This document shows, piece by piece, positions 1 through 8,700 of a stretch of DNA of 42,646 nt (the first letter of the stretch is position 1; each line of letters starts with the position of its first letter). A program made the translations under genes and the position numbers. The DNA lies in the NCBI GenBank assembly GCA_050874585.1, contig JBNMKZ010000016.1, positions 1 to 42,646 on the forward strand, read 5' to 3'. The notes under the pieces were generated by a model that ran no database searches, was not told the origin of the DNA, and was given only the letters and a program-made list of their open reading frames with translations. Source of the DNA: UBA1067 sp050874585 (lineage in GTDB: Bacteria > Verrucomicrobiota > Kiritimatiellia > RFP12 > UBA1067).

Positions 1-22
1 CCCCCCCCCAGTAACTGACCGG
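1..22. repeat. Partial palindromic-repeat unit at window edge
   Basis: The window begins with a run of C followed by AGTAACTGACC. The ten bases CCCAGTAACT also occur inside the expanded palindromic repeat at 42575-42584. This suggests that the left edge cuts through a member of the same repeat family. The match is short, so this is tentative. Confidence 0.3.
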
Positions 23-85
23 AAAAGTCGGGTTTCTTCGCGTATCGGCGCACGGACCGTTTGGTGTCGGTGTGTCGTCTTTTTT

Positions 86-116
86 CGACAATTTAACTTC
101 TTTTATTCGTATCGTC
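86..116 (+). promoter_or_regulatory. Possible promoter of the GTPase/stator operon
   Basis: TCGACA at 86-91 and TATCGT at 111-116 are separated by 19 bp and lie in the most AT-rich part of the leader, about 70 bp before the first gene. Both are imperfect matches to sigma-70 boxes. It is the best candidate in the leader but weak. Confidence 0.25.
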
Positions 117-127
117 CCTTGTTCTGT

Positions 128-164
128 CCGCACGCGGAATGGGGGCATCTTGTCTTGCGTGCGG
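128..164 (+). promoter_or_regulatory. Leader hairpin before the operon's first ribosome site
   Basis: CCGCACGC (128-135) and GCGTGCGG (157-164) are perfect 8-bp complements with a 21-base loop. The stem ends nine bases before the AAGGAG ribosome site at 173-178. If transcription starts upstream, the hairpin would lie in the 5' leader and could influence translation or act as an attenuator. There is no T-run after it, so it is not an intrinsic terminator. Confidence 0.4.
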
Positions 165-183
165 GCAAGCCTAAGGAGTGGCG

Positions 184-1200
184 ATGAGGATGGGGCATAC
201 TTTGTGGATTGTGACGCAATGCGGCGCACTGGGCATCTGGGCGGCCGCAGGTCTGAGTGGATGTGAAACGGTGGGGCCAGCAGAGGCCGTATCACCAGAA
301 CCAACAAAGAACGCCAATAACATCGTTGATGTTGCGCCCCCCAAGGCTCGGTCGGGTGTTCTTGAGGAACGCTATCTTGTCATTGACATCTCCGGTGGAC
401 AGGCTGCGGCAAATTGGCCGGTGACCTATCTCGAAAAAGTGCCGTCCGAGGGCTGGGGGGACGAATACAAGACGGGGAAGATTGTCTTGCGGAAGGTGAA
501 CCCAGGCTCCTATTGGCATCAGGCATGCACGGCAGAAGAAGCCTGGAAGCGGAAGACGGATAATGTTCCGCGTGAGATTGCAGTGAACAAGCCGTTTTAC
601 ATCGGTGTGTTTGAAATCACGCAACGTCAGTATGAGCATGTGACCGGCATGAGGCCCAGTCGTTATTCTCCAGTCGAGGGTTGGGAGAAACTGCCGGTTG
701 AAAATGTGTCCTATGACGACATTCGGGGGCGTTGCGAAGGGGCTGACTACCCTCAGTGCACAGATGTGGACGCGCAGTCGTTCATGGGAATTCTGCGGCA
801 GAAGACGGGGCTTAAGGCTCTCGATCTTCCGTCGGAAAGCGTTTGGGAATACAGTTGCAGTGCGGGAGGCGCATACATCGATGCGCGGCAGTTGGACAAG
901 AACGCCATTTTTAGTCGCTACCCTACGGAGCCTTCGCGTACGGCCCCTGCCGAGGTTGGTTCGCGTCAGCCGAATGCCCTTGGCCTCTATGACATGCAGG
1001 GAAATGTTCATGAGTGGTGCCTTGACAACATCGGTACGCAGGCACCCGGAGCTGTGCCTTCCCGCCGATTTAGTTGTAAACGGGTCGTCAAGGGTGGGTT
1101 CTATGATTCGTTGCCCGAACTTTGCAATCCATCGATAACATTTGGTGAATGCGCAAGTTTTGGCAATTTTGTGATTGGCTTCAGGATTTGCTGTTACTAA
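184..1200 (+). CDS. SUMF1/FGE-fold lipoprotein, first gene of the envelope system
   Basis: This 338-residue protein has a lipoprotein signal ending in L-S-G-C (Cys27), so the mature form should be lipid-anchored outside the cytoplasmic membrane. From about residue 100 to the end it matches the formylglycine-generating-enzyme (SUMF1, C-type-lectin-like) fold: an F-x-I-G-x-F-E-I-T motif, P-V-E-N-V-S-Y, L-P-S-E-x-x-W-E-Y, and a terminal G-N-V-H-E-W-C followed by V-V-K-G-G and G-F-R. The paired cysteines of true FGE are not in their usual arrangement near the C-terminus, so a binding or structural role is more likely than sulfatase activation. AAGGAG at 173-178 favours the ATG at 184 over the in-frame GTG at 178. 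It starts a run of nine close genes and lies 15 bp before the GTPase gene. The ligand is unknown. Confidence 0.85.
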   Translation: MRMGHTLWIVTQCGALGIWAAAGLSGCETVGPAEAVSPEPTKNANNIVDVAPPKARSGVLEERYLVIDISGGQAAANWPVTYLEKVPSEGWGDEYKTGKIVLRKVNPGSYWHQACTAEEAWKRKTDNVPREIAVNKPFYIGVFEITQRQYEHVTGMRPSRYSPVEGWEKLPVENVSYDDIRGRCEGADYPQCTDVDAQSFMGILRQKTGLKALDLPSESVWEYSCSAGGAYIDARQLDKNAIFSRYPTEPSRTAPAEVGSRQPNALGLYDMQGNVHEWCLDNIGTQAPGAVPSRRFSCKRVVKGGFYDSLPELCNPSITFGECASFGNFVIGFRICCY

Positions 1201-1215
1201 GCGAGGACTTTTACA

Positions 1216-2970
1216 ATGGATTGGTATGTCGTATGCCTTGCGCCGAAGAAGGCACTCAAGGTTAGTGCTTTTCCGTTCATGGTTGGTCGTGCCCCGCGCG
1301 GGCTTAGTTCATTCAAGGTTGAGGATCCCTCAATGTCTCGCGCTCAGTTTATGCTGGAGTCGCTAATGGGGTTGGTGTTCTATGTTAATAAGGCATCGGA
1401 AAATCCGGCGACGGTTGACGGCACTGTCGTGAGCAAGAGGTGCCGCTTGATGCCAGGGGTTCATATCATCAAGGCTGGCAATACCACCATCGGTGTGGGC
1501 ACGGATTACCAGGCACTTTGGGAGGCTGTCTCTGAACAGACGGTCGAGTTCTATATGGCGCGGGCCGGGGGGCGTGAACTTGGCCCATGGACGGGTGAAC
1601 AACTTGTTCAGGCGTGTGAAAACGGAGTCCTTGGCCGTGATTCGAAAGTCTGGTTCGCACACGACCCTTCGACGGTGTTCGCGGCATCGGAACTCGTTGA
1701 CTTTGGTCCGGAACCAGCAGTGGTTGCTGTCAACGAACAGGTGGCGGAGCGGCGTTTTGTCACGGTCGATCAGGGGGCCGTTGTGGAGCTGGGGGAGAAC
1801 TTCAAGTGCCCCTACTGCCGAACCGTGAGTGATATTGGCGACGTCTTGTCGGTTTCGGTTTCGCCAGGACTCTTGGGGGATTCAATTTTGGGCGATGGCG
1901 AGCAATCCCGCTTTGCGCCGACAAATTTTACGGACAATGGTCTCGCGATTGATGCTGAGGGTGGCATCTGCACGGACATTGCCTGCCCTTGTTGTCACAT
2001 GTCGATTCCGCAGGATTTGCTGCAACTTGAACAGATAGTCATGTCGGTTGTCGGGACGGCGGGTGCGGGAAAGTCCGTTTTTCTTGCGAGTTCGATTTGG
2101 CAGTGTCGGCAGGTCCTCAAGTTGAAATTTGGTGTTGGGTTCCGCGACTTGGCACCCGCGTGGAACACGTGGATTCGTGCATACGAGGAAAAGTTGTTCT
2201 TTCAGCAGGACGATACGAAACTTCAGCAGATTGAGAAGACGGATCTCCAGGCTTCGAACATCAGTCGTAGCGTGAACCTCGGTGGCGAATCCGTCCTGCT
2301 CCCAACGCCGTCGTATTTTCGGTTGAATGGCGGGATGAAAGACGAATGGGAGAAGTGCCTTCTGGTTTACGATTGCGCCGGTGAACACTTCCTGCCGGGT
2401 GCTGATGTGCATTCGTCGTTGGTGACATTGCACACGCTCTCGGCCGATTCGATCCTGTTCCTGTTCGACCCATCGGCAGATCCTCGAATGAGGTCCCTGT
2501 TGGATCGCGGCACGGGAACGGCCTCAAATTATGCCCAAATGCAGGACGTGCTTCTTGCAGAATTGGCGGCGAAGGCGAAGAAGTACATGGGCAATCGAGG
2601 AGAGCGCAAACTCAAGCAGCCCTTGCTGTTCGCGATCTCGAAGGCCGATATGCTTCGGAGTGAACTCCCGATGGATATGGAGGTTTATCGGGCTACGAAA
2701 CAGGGGCATCTCGCGCTCGATGTCGCCGCGCTCCGAGAAGTTTCCAAAAGGACGGAGGCATTTCTTGATCGGTATGTACCCGAGGTCTCGGCAACGGCGC
2801 GTGATATTTCAGATGACATCTGGTTCCTGCCCGTGAGTGCCCTGGGGCACAATCCGATGAGGGAAGGCGTACGCCCGTGCGACATCAGGCCCGTTTGGAC
2901 GGAGTTGCCGGTGGCCTTTACCTTGGCCTTAAAGGGGCTCATCCCCACCGTTAACGGGACGCTGGGCTAA
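1216..2970 (+). CDS. FHA-GYF-zinc ribbon GTPase (double-GTPase-2-like)
   Basis: A 584-residue cytoplasmic protein without membrane segments. Residues about 10-95 resemble an FHA phosphopeptide-binding fold (V-G-R near 23-25, S-R-A-Q near 41-44). Residues about 111-165 are a GYF_2 adaptor (F-Y, then L-G-P-W). Two CxxC pairs (Cys198/Cys201 and Cys257/Cys260) form a probable zinc ribbon split by a 55-residue insert. The P-loop GTPase follows: Walker A G-T-A-G-A-G-K-S (280-287), Walker B D-C-A-G-E (386-390) and S-K-A-D (475-478) as the guanine-specificity motif. From memory this fits the DO-GTPase2 family described in bacterial conflict systems; I could not check this by search. GAGGAC lies eight bases before the ATG. 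The next gene encodes a GAP1-like partner, which supports the assignment. Confidence 0.85.
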   Translation: MDWYVVCLAPKKALKVSAFPFMVGRAPRGLSSFKVEDPSMSRAQFMLESLMGLVFYVNKASENPATVDGTVVSKRCRLMPGVHIIKAGNTTIGVGTDYQALWEAVSEQTVEFYMARAGGRELGPWTGEQLVQACENGVLGRDSKVWFAHDPSTVFAASELVDFGPEPAVVAVNEQVAERRFVTVDQGAVVELGENFKCPYCRTVSDIGDVLSVSVSPGLLGDSILGDGEQSRFAPTNFTDNGLAIDAEGGICTDIACPCCHMSIPQDLLQLEQIVMSVVGTAGAGKSVFLASSIWQCRQVLKLKFGVGFRDLAPAWNTWIRAYEEKLFFQQDDTKLQQIEKTDLQASNISRSVNLGGESVLLPTPSYFRLNGGMKDEWEKCLLVYDCAGEHFLPGADVHSSLVTLHTLSADSILFLFDPSADPRMRSLLDRGTGTASNYAQMQDVLLAELAAKAKKYMGNRGERKLKQPLLFAISKADMLRSELPMDMEVYRATKQGHLALDVAALREVSKRTEAFLDRYVPEVSATARDISDDIWFLPVSALGHNPMREGVRPCDIRPVWTELPVAFTLALKGLIPTVNGTLG

Positions 2971-2991
2971 CCGCGTCAGGAGGTTGTGCCG

Positions 2992-5634
2992 ATGTACGAA
3001 CTCATCAATACGTCAGTACCGAATGGTTTGATCGCTGGAACGCACGGTTTTGCGACTGTTGCCATGACAAAGGGGATGCCGGACGCGATTCGTCGGCGAG
3101 TCGAGAATTTCTGCGCCTACCCCCATCGTACCAGTGCACACGATGCGACCTACTTCTCCGAGAATCCCGTTAACTGGTTCCATCTCCTGTTGCCGGGCGG
3201 CGACCATGTTGTTGGGAGAACAGCACCGGCTGATTTTGATTACACGGGTCGGACGAATCGGCTTGCGCATACGCTGTATTTTCCACCCGGTGAGATGCCG
3301 ACTGCTGGTGGCGCTTCTGTTCTGCTTGAGGAGGCAAGTCGTTTTTGTGCGGGATGGAGCGGTGAGCCGAAATTCCTCCCAGCCGATAAGGCGACACCTG
3401 GACGACTTCGGATGGTAGACCGTCCAAACGGTGCGGAGCCCAAACATTGGATTCGGATGTTCGGGCAAAATGGTCTGGCTTATGCCAAGAAATTCGCCGC
3501 GCTTCTTGCACAGAACATACGGACGAACAGGGGCATTTATTTCAAGGCAGCGAAGGAAGATGCCGATGGAAAACGATTGCTCGGTTTGTTTTCGGACTTA
3601 ATCAACCTTTTGCCGAAATCGATTGCCGCGCAGGTGTCGTTCGCAACATTTGCACCCTGTGTCCCAAACGGTGTTTCCTGTCATTTGCGAGGTGTCTATG
3701 GCAAGGACAGTGCATTTGAATCGGCAGCGTCCCTGCAGCCCTGGGTGGATTGTGAGAATTGTTGCGTGAGGCACGCGGAACTGTTGCCGCAAGAGGATGC
3801 CGTCGTTGCGACGAGTGGTTCGGTGGCCGCGAAAACGCCCATGCGCGGCGACTTCGGGGGAGCATTGCAATCGGATAAGAGCGTGCAACGCTATGCGCCG
3901 ATATCGAGTAGGGGAGCAAGCGGGACATCTCAGCCTGCATCCAGAAAAAGATCGACTTTGAGGATCGTCGTTGGTGCTTGCCTGGCACTTGTTGTGATAG
4001 GTGCTGTCGTTTATGTATGTAAACCAAGGAAGGTTCGTTCTGCCGCCGATGAGCAATATTCTTTGGAACGTATACGGCAGGAGAGGCTTGAGAAATGGTA
4101 TTGCAATCAGACAAATGAAATCGTCGGATACCGACGGGATCTTTCGGATTGCGAGACGAGTTCGGCAGTCGAGAAGTTGGAGAAACTTGTTCACTCGAAA
4201 TACGAGGGACTTGAATCAACATGGGAGGATGAGATTAGTGGTGTGGCGAATGATGAGGGCAAGCTGAAAGATGCACAGGATGGATATAAGAAGTTGATTG
4301 ATGAGATTTCTTTAAAATTGAAGAAATTGAAAGACGAAGAAATTGCAACAGAAACCAAGTGGAAGGAGGAAGGAGACAGACGGAAGAAGTCAAAAGAGGA
4401 AGAAACGAGGAGGAAGTGCAAAGCGGAAGAGGTCGCAAAAAAAGAGGTCGCTGCACTGATTGAAAAACAGAACGAGAAATCTCTCAAGGAACTTCAGATT
4501 ACGAAGGTTATCCCCGATTCTTCGACATGGGAGGATGAGATTTCTAATGCTGACAAAGCGAGATTGCAGTCGCCAGGGTCGATTAGATTCTTCTTTTTGG
4601 AAAATGGTATCATCACGAACAAGCCGGGGTGCGTCAACGCCGTTGTGAAGAAGGATTCAAGAACCAAGAAAGAGACCACGAGTTATAAGATTGTTCAGCC
4701 TGAGATGGCATCAGCGCGGTGGTGCGTGATTGAGATTCCGTCCCTGCAAAAAGTCTACTGGCAATGGCGGAAGTCTGAGAAGGCGACGCTGTTCGCCACG
4801 AGCGACACCGTCGATCTTGTTCAGATTCTCTTTGGCGGTACAAACGAGGCATTTGAGGTGTATCAGCAAAAAGTAGTGGACATCGTCTATGTTGTGTCAT
4901 GGGGAAAGCGCAATGAGGAGTGGCGACACTTCGAGTCGAGCCCACAACTTTCGATTGAGTGCTTCAAGCCAAACTGGGAGAAACTTAACGGGAAAATAAA
5001 AAATCTAGAGGAAAAGATCAGAAGCCTCCAGGAGGATAAAATTCCAAGTAAGACGAATGCGATAGAACGGGCTCGGAAGCTCCTGAAAGATTCGGATGAT
5101 TGGTGTGAAAGGATGAAGAAGCATCTTGACGACTATGCGAAGCTGAAGAAGGATATGAAAGATGCGGACAAAAATAAGAAAAAGATGCTGAAAGGTGAGA
5201 TGGAAAAGTTGGAGAATGGTGCGTATGAAGTGTTTAGTAAGTGTGAGACATTTAAAAAGAAATTCAATGGTAAGAACAAGCGACGCGATAAGGACAAAGT
5301 CTTTTATGTTGAACTGCAAAGCATTACGCCAAAAGAGTGCGAAGGTGCAGTAACGGAGTACAAGGAGAGTACTCAGAGAACGATATTGGACTTGGAAAAT
5401 GAGTTGAACAACCTTAAGAAGGAACTGAAGACTGCTCAGGATCAAAAGAAGGGAAAAGAGTCGGATCGTGATAAGTGTAAGGGCTGTGCCTATAAAGTTG
5501 ATGCCATTGAAAAAGTGCCGAACTATGTTTTAGATGACCTTCCCGAGGACGAAAAAAATACCTTTCTCGATAGAGGCAAGATTTGTCATACGGTGAAGTG
5601 GCCCCGTGGTATTGGTTCGAAGAATGAGGAGTGA
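2992..5634 (+). CDS. GTPase-associated protein (GAP1-N2-like), single-pass, coiled coil
   Basis: An 880-residue protein. Its N-terminus (about 1-250) resembles the GAP1-N2 domain of proteins encoded beside bacterial double-GTPases; I recognise the opening pattern and the context, not a computed match. A membrane helix lies at about 323-345, preceded by Arg/Lys residues that predict the N-terminus inside. The rest is extremely Lys/Glu-rich and mostly coiled coil, interrupted near 520-660 by a more globular stretch. The motif S-T-W-E-D-E-I-S occurs twice, 102 codons apart, encoded by an identical 18-base sequence. AGGAGG at 2978-2983 is 8 bases from the ATG at 2992 but only 2 from the in-frame GTG at 2986, so 2992 is chosen. 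It ends 2 bp before the next start. It probably links the cytoplasmic GTPase to the periplasm. Confidence 0.8.
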   Translation: MYELINTSVPNGLIAGTHGFATVAMTKGMPDAIRRRVENFCAYPHRTSAHDATYFSENPVNWFHLLLPGGDHVVGRTAPADFDYTGRTNRLAHTLYFPPGEMPTAGGASVLLEEASRFCAGWSGEPKFLPADKATPGRLRMVDRPNGAEPKHWIRMFGQNGLAYAKKFAALLAQNIRTNRGIYFKAAKEDADGKRLLGLFSDLINLLPKSIAAQVSFATFAPCVPNGVSCHLRGVYGKDSAFESAASLQPWVDCENCCVRHAELLPQEDAVVATSGSVAAKTPMRGDFGGALQSDKSVQRYAPISSRGASGTSQPASRKRSTLRIVVGACLALVVIGAVVYVCKPRKVRSAADEQYSLERIRQERLEKWYCNQTNEIVGYRRDLSDCETSSAVEKLEKLVHSKYEGLESTWEDEISGVANDEGKLKDAQDGYKKLIDEISLKLKKLKDEEIATETKWKEEGDRRKKSKEEETRRKCKAEEVAKKEVAALIEKQNEKSLKELQITKVIPDSSTWEDEISNADKARLQSPGSIRFFFLENGIITNKPGCVNAVVKKDSRTKKETTSYKIVQPEMASARWCVIEIPSLQKVYWQWRKSEKATLFATSDTVDLVQILFGGTNEAFEVYQQKVVDIVYVVSWGKRNEEWRHFESSPQLSIECFKPNWEKLNGKIKNLEEKIRSLQEDKIPSKTNAIERARKLLKDSDDWCERMKKHLDDYAKLKKDMKDADKNKKKMLKGEMEKLENGAYEVFSKCETFKKKFNGKNKRRDKDKVFYVELQSITPKECEGAVTEYKESTQRTILDLENELNNLKKELKTAQDQKKGKESDRDKCKGCAYKVDAIEKVPNYVLDDLPEDEKNTFLDRGKICHTVKWPRGIGSKNEE
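4219..4542 (+). repeat. Direct 18-bp repeat inside the GAP1-like gene
   Basis: ACATGGGAGGATGAGATT occurs at 4219-4236 and again at 4525-4542, 306 bp (102 codons) apart and in frame. Both copies encode the core of S-T-W-E-D-E-I-S at the edges of coiled-coil segments. Identity at the DNA level suggests recent duplication or gene conversion, since the flanking sequence has diverged. Confidence 0.75.
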
Positions 5635-5636
5635 CG

Positions 5637-8600
5637 ATGAGAAGTCGTGTCTTGATTTCACAGATTTGTCGAACGATTGAGACGGCCGATTCTTCGGGCA
5701 ACGGTGCGACCCTTGCCGACGAATACGCGTCCGCCGTTGCCAAGGCCAATGCGCGCCTTGAAGCCGTGATTGCGGCGGCTGATGCCAAGTCCATCGGCGA
5801 TGCCATCCGCCTGATTTCTGAAGAGCCACCACTTCTTGAGGAAGTGAGTACGCTTGATTTCTTTCAGCTGCAGGACTGGGAAAGCCTGTGCGAGATGAAC
5901 GGTTGGGTGGTTCCGCCGAAGATTGACAAGCAAGCGATGGAACGTGCCGTCGAGATTGGTGAGACGAAAGGCGCGATTGAGCCATTTCTCGCGATGTACA
6001 AGAAGGCGATACGGGTCAATAATGTGCGCCTTGCCGTAAAGAGCTTGCGCCGTCTTGTGGATCTTGACCATTCGCAGGATTGGTCGCACAATCTCAAGCA
6101 GTCCGAGCGGCAGTTGCAGTCCCTCATCGTCGAGGAATTCGATGCCGCTTGGCGGAAAGGCTTGGAGGAGACGTGCGACCGGCTTGCACAGGAACTCTTG
6201 GATGGCGTTTGGAAAGATGGACTTTCGGTCAAGGGTGTTGACGAGATCAGGCGTTATCGCGAACAGCAAGAGGCCAAGCGGCGTGATGCCGAGGGGCGCG
6301 AGAATATCGTCATCTTGAGAAAATGTCTGGATGAGAAATGGAATCGAAAATTGGCATTCTCGATAATTCAGTCCATTGACGGGCTTGTGGAGAAGAAGTG
6401 GGCAATTCCGGATGAAGATCGTGAAGTGGTTGACTTGTGCCGCGCCCGGTGCGCAAAGGAGTTTGAGCAGGATGAAATCGAGAAGAGATGGCGCGAGGTA
6501 AATGAACAGCTTCATGCCGCCATTCAGAAAGAGGATTGCGCGGCCATTCGCGAGGCCTTGTCCGTTCCTGAGTTCTTGGATCGAGATCCGTTGGATGGTA
6601 TGCTCAATCAGGCGCAGGACATATTGGATCACGCGGACGCGTCGCGTCGAAGGAAGACATTTCAGATTGCCGCATTCTCATTCCTCGCCGTGTTGGCTGT
6701 GCTGGGCGTTTCCGGATGGTGGCTGAAGCAGAAACTCTTCGCCCAAAGGTGCGATGACGCGGCGAAAGACCTCGCCTATTTGGAGCGACAGTCAAAGGAG
6801 CGGCCCAAATATGCCATTGAGGGAATGGGTACCGTCTTGTCCAAGTTGAAAAGTGACGACCCGGATGTCTACGCGTACCCGAAGGTGAACCAGTTTGAGG
6901 CACGCCTCAAGGCCGTCATCGCGGCAAATGTGGCGCGTACGAATCAACTTGAAAAGGATTTGCGCAAACTTGAGCTCGTGCGGTTTGATGCATGGGCGGG
7001 TGATACCGATTCATCTTTTGTCACGAGTCGAATCTGCCGCGTCGAAGCGCTTTTGGCGAAGGACGACGACACATATCGTGCGCGACTGCTCTCCATCAAG
7101 GACGCCTGGATGAATGCCGTTGAGAAAAAGGAGGCTGAGTGCCGTGAACGCGCTTCGAAGTTCTACGATATCCTCGTGCCACAACTGCGCATGATTGCAG
7201 AACGCCTGACTAAGGAGTTGGCTCGTGCCAAGCTCCAGCAGGAAGTGCGGAAGTGCTGGGTCTCTTTGGACGAGTGGAAAGCGAATTACAGTGAGTATGA
7301 CGAAGAATTGGCAGCAAAGATGTTGGATGTGGAGAGAGACTTCAACGATGCGGTCGAAGAGCAGTGTGCCTATACGAATGCCTTGGGAAAATTGGTGGCG
7401 GCGAGAACCGCCGACGAGACTCTGACGGCACGTAAGGAGTTGATTGAGGTTCACGGGAATTATCCGGAGGCCAAATCGCTTCAGCCGTTGGATGTTGATC
7501 TTGATGAAATCAAAGACGCGTTATCGTCAGAGCCTTCGGAAGTAAAATCCTTCTTGGCGAGGATGAGGGGTGGAATATCACAAGCGGAGTTTGAGAACTT
7601 TATCAAGGAAAATGTTCTGACCATCGCGGATTCCCCGGTTTATTACGCGCTTTACGGCCTGATTGACAAGAGAGATATGACCGGCAAGATCCTGGCACTA
7701 TCCAAGGGAAAGCCAAAGATCCATAAGCCAAGCTACGAAAAAACATGGCAGATTACGAGTGAACAAGGGGATCTTTTGCACTTTGGGAAGAAATCCCTTG
7801 TCTCCGAGATGAAGAGTCGCAATGGTGTCGATGAGGTGTTGATGCCTTCCTCGGACGAGATGAAAACGATTGTAGAGATTGCCGAGAGAAAAAACCTGAC
7901 GGTTGTTGGTTTTGAAGACGAACTTCTCAAGGTAATAAACAATCACATCGTCAAGGGGCATCAAAATGAATTCCTTAAGGGCGAAAAGAAGTTTGCAACA
8001 TATTACAATCCGATTCGCGGGTGGATGAGTCCTTTCAGGCGAGTTCAGTTCCTTGCGTGGTATATGCGCTGGTTGAAGGAAGATCTGAAAGTGATGCCAG
8101 ACGACGCGGAGTTGTCTCGGTGGTACAACGAACTGGATCGCTTGTCAGCCGATATCAGAGTCGACGGCGTTGACGAGTCATTGTCGTGGATTTGCATCTG
8201 GGATGAGCGTATCCGTCGTCGTACAATTGAATGCGCGAAAGTCTTGAACCGTATGCCATCGGATTGGGTTGACCGTTATCGTCGGGTGAAGGCTTCAAAA
8301 AAAGAATTGGCGGTCATTGAGGGGTGGAAGGTTGTGTACGCTGGGAAGGTACAGTTTGATCCTCTCGACCCAGCGTACGAGAAAGATCCGAAGGCTCTCC
8401 ATGTGTCCGCGCCAAATGTGGCGGCAGATCATCCGCTTTATGTGCTTCGAAAGATAAATGGTAAGGTGTCGCTTGTTCGCGCCTTTGAGCCGGGCAGGAC
8501 GGCAAGATGGCGCAAGTGTAATGAGATGGGGCTGGCAGGAGAAGATTATGCCCTTGGCGAGCCCCTGTATCATGTCTTTTCCAGGGGAAGGTTCATCGAT

Positions 8601-8699
8601 GTTCAAGACGCGTTGAAAGAAATGGCAAAGCGTGCGGGACTTGAAGCATTGGAGCGTCAGATCAAATGCATTCCGCTGTATTCGATGGGAGATCGGTAA
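5637..8699 (+). CDS. Large single-pass helical protein of the envelope system
   Basis: A 1020-residue protein that I cannot place in a known family. Residues 1-340 are charged and helical, with a pattern suggestive of TPR-like repeats. R-R-R-K precedes a membrane helix at about 341-362, predicting the N-terminus inside and roughly 660 residues outside. The outer part is again mostly helical, with long Lys/Glu-rich segments and a more globular end (about 860-1020) rich in Trp and Tyr. GAGGAG at 5626-5631 sits five bases before the ATG at 5637, which is preferred to the overlapping GTG at 5631. It has the same cytoplasm / single helix / long coil architecture as the preceding gene. It could be a periplasmic scaffold or stalk for the complex. 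Confidence 0.8.
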   Translation: MRSRVLISQICRTIETADSSGNGATLADEYASAVAKANARLEAVIAAADAKSIGDAIRLISEEPPLLEEVSTLDFFQLQDWESLCEMNGWVVPPKIDKQAMERAVEIGETKGAIEPFLAMYKKAIRVNNVRLAVKSLRRLVDLDHSQDWSHNLKQSERQLQSLIVEEFDAAWRKGLEETCDRLAQELLDGVWKDGLSVKGVDEIRRYREQQEAKRRDAEGRENIVILRKCLDEKWNRKLAFSIIQSIDGLVEKKWAIPDEDREVVDLCRARCAKEFEQDEIEKRWREVNEQLHAAIQKEDCAAIREALSVPEFLDRDPLDGMLNQAQDILDHADASRRRKTFQIAAFSFLAVLAVLGVSGWWLKQKLFAQRCDDAAKDLAYLERQSKERPKYAIEGMGTVLSKLKSDDPDVYAYPKVNQFEARLKAVIAANVARTNQLEKDLRKLELVRFDAWAGDTDSSFVTSRICRVEALLAKDDDTYRARLLSIKDAWMNAVEKKEAECRERASKFYDILVPQLRMIAERLTKELARAKLQQEVRKCWVSLDEWKANYSEYDEELAAKMLDVERDFNDAVEEQCAYTNALGKLVAARTADETLTARKELIEVHGNYPEAKSLQPLDVDLDEIKDALSSEPSEVKSFLARMRGGISQAEFENFIKENVLTIADSPVYYALYGLIDKRDMTGKILALSKGKPKIHKPSYEKTWQITSEQGDLLHFGKKSLVSEMKSRNGVDEVLMPSSDEMKTIVEIAERKNLTVVGFEDELLKVINNHIVKGHQNEFLKGEKKFATYYNPIRGWMSPFRRVQFLAWYMRWLKEDLKVMPDDAELSRWYNELDRLSADIRVDGVDESLSWICIWDERIRRRTIECAKVLNRMPSDWVDRYRRVKASKKELAVIEGWKVVYAGKVQFDPLDPAYEKDPKALHVSAPNVAADHPLYVLRKINGKVSLVRAFEPGRTARWRKCNEMGLAGEDYALGEPLYHVFSRGRFIDVQDALKEMAKRAGLEALERQIKCIPLYSMGDR

Positions 8700-8700
8700 T

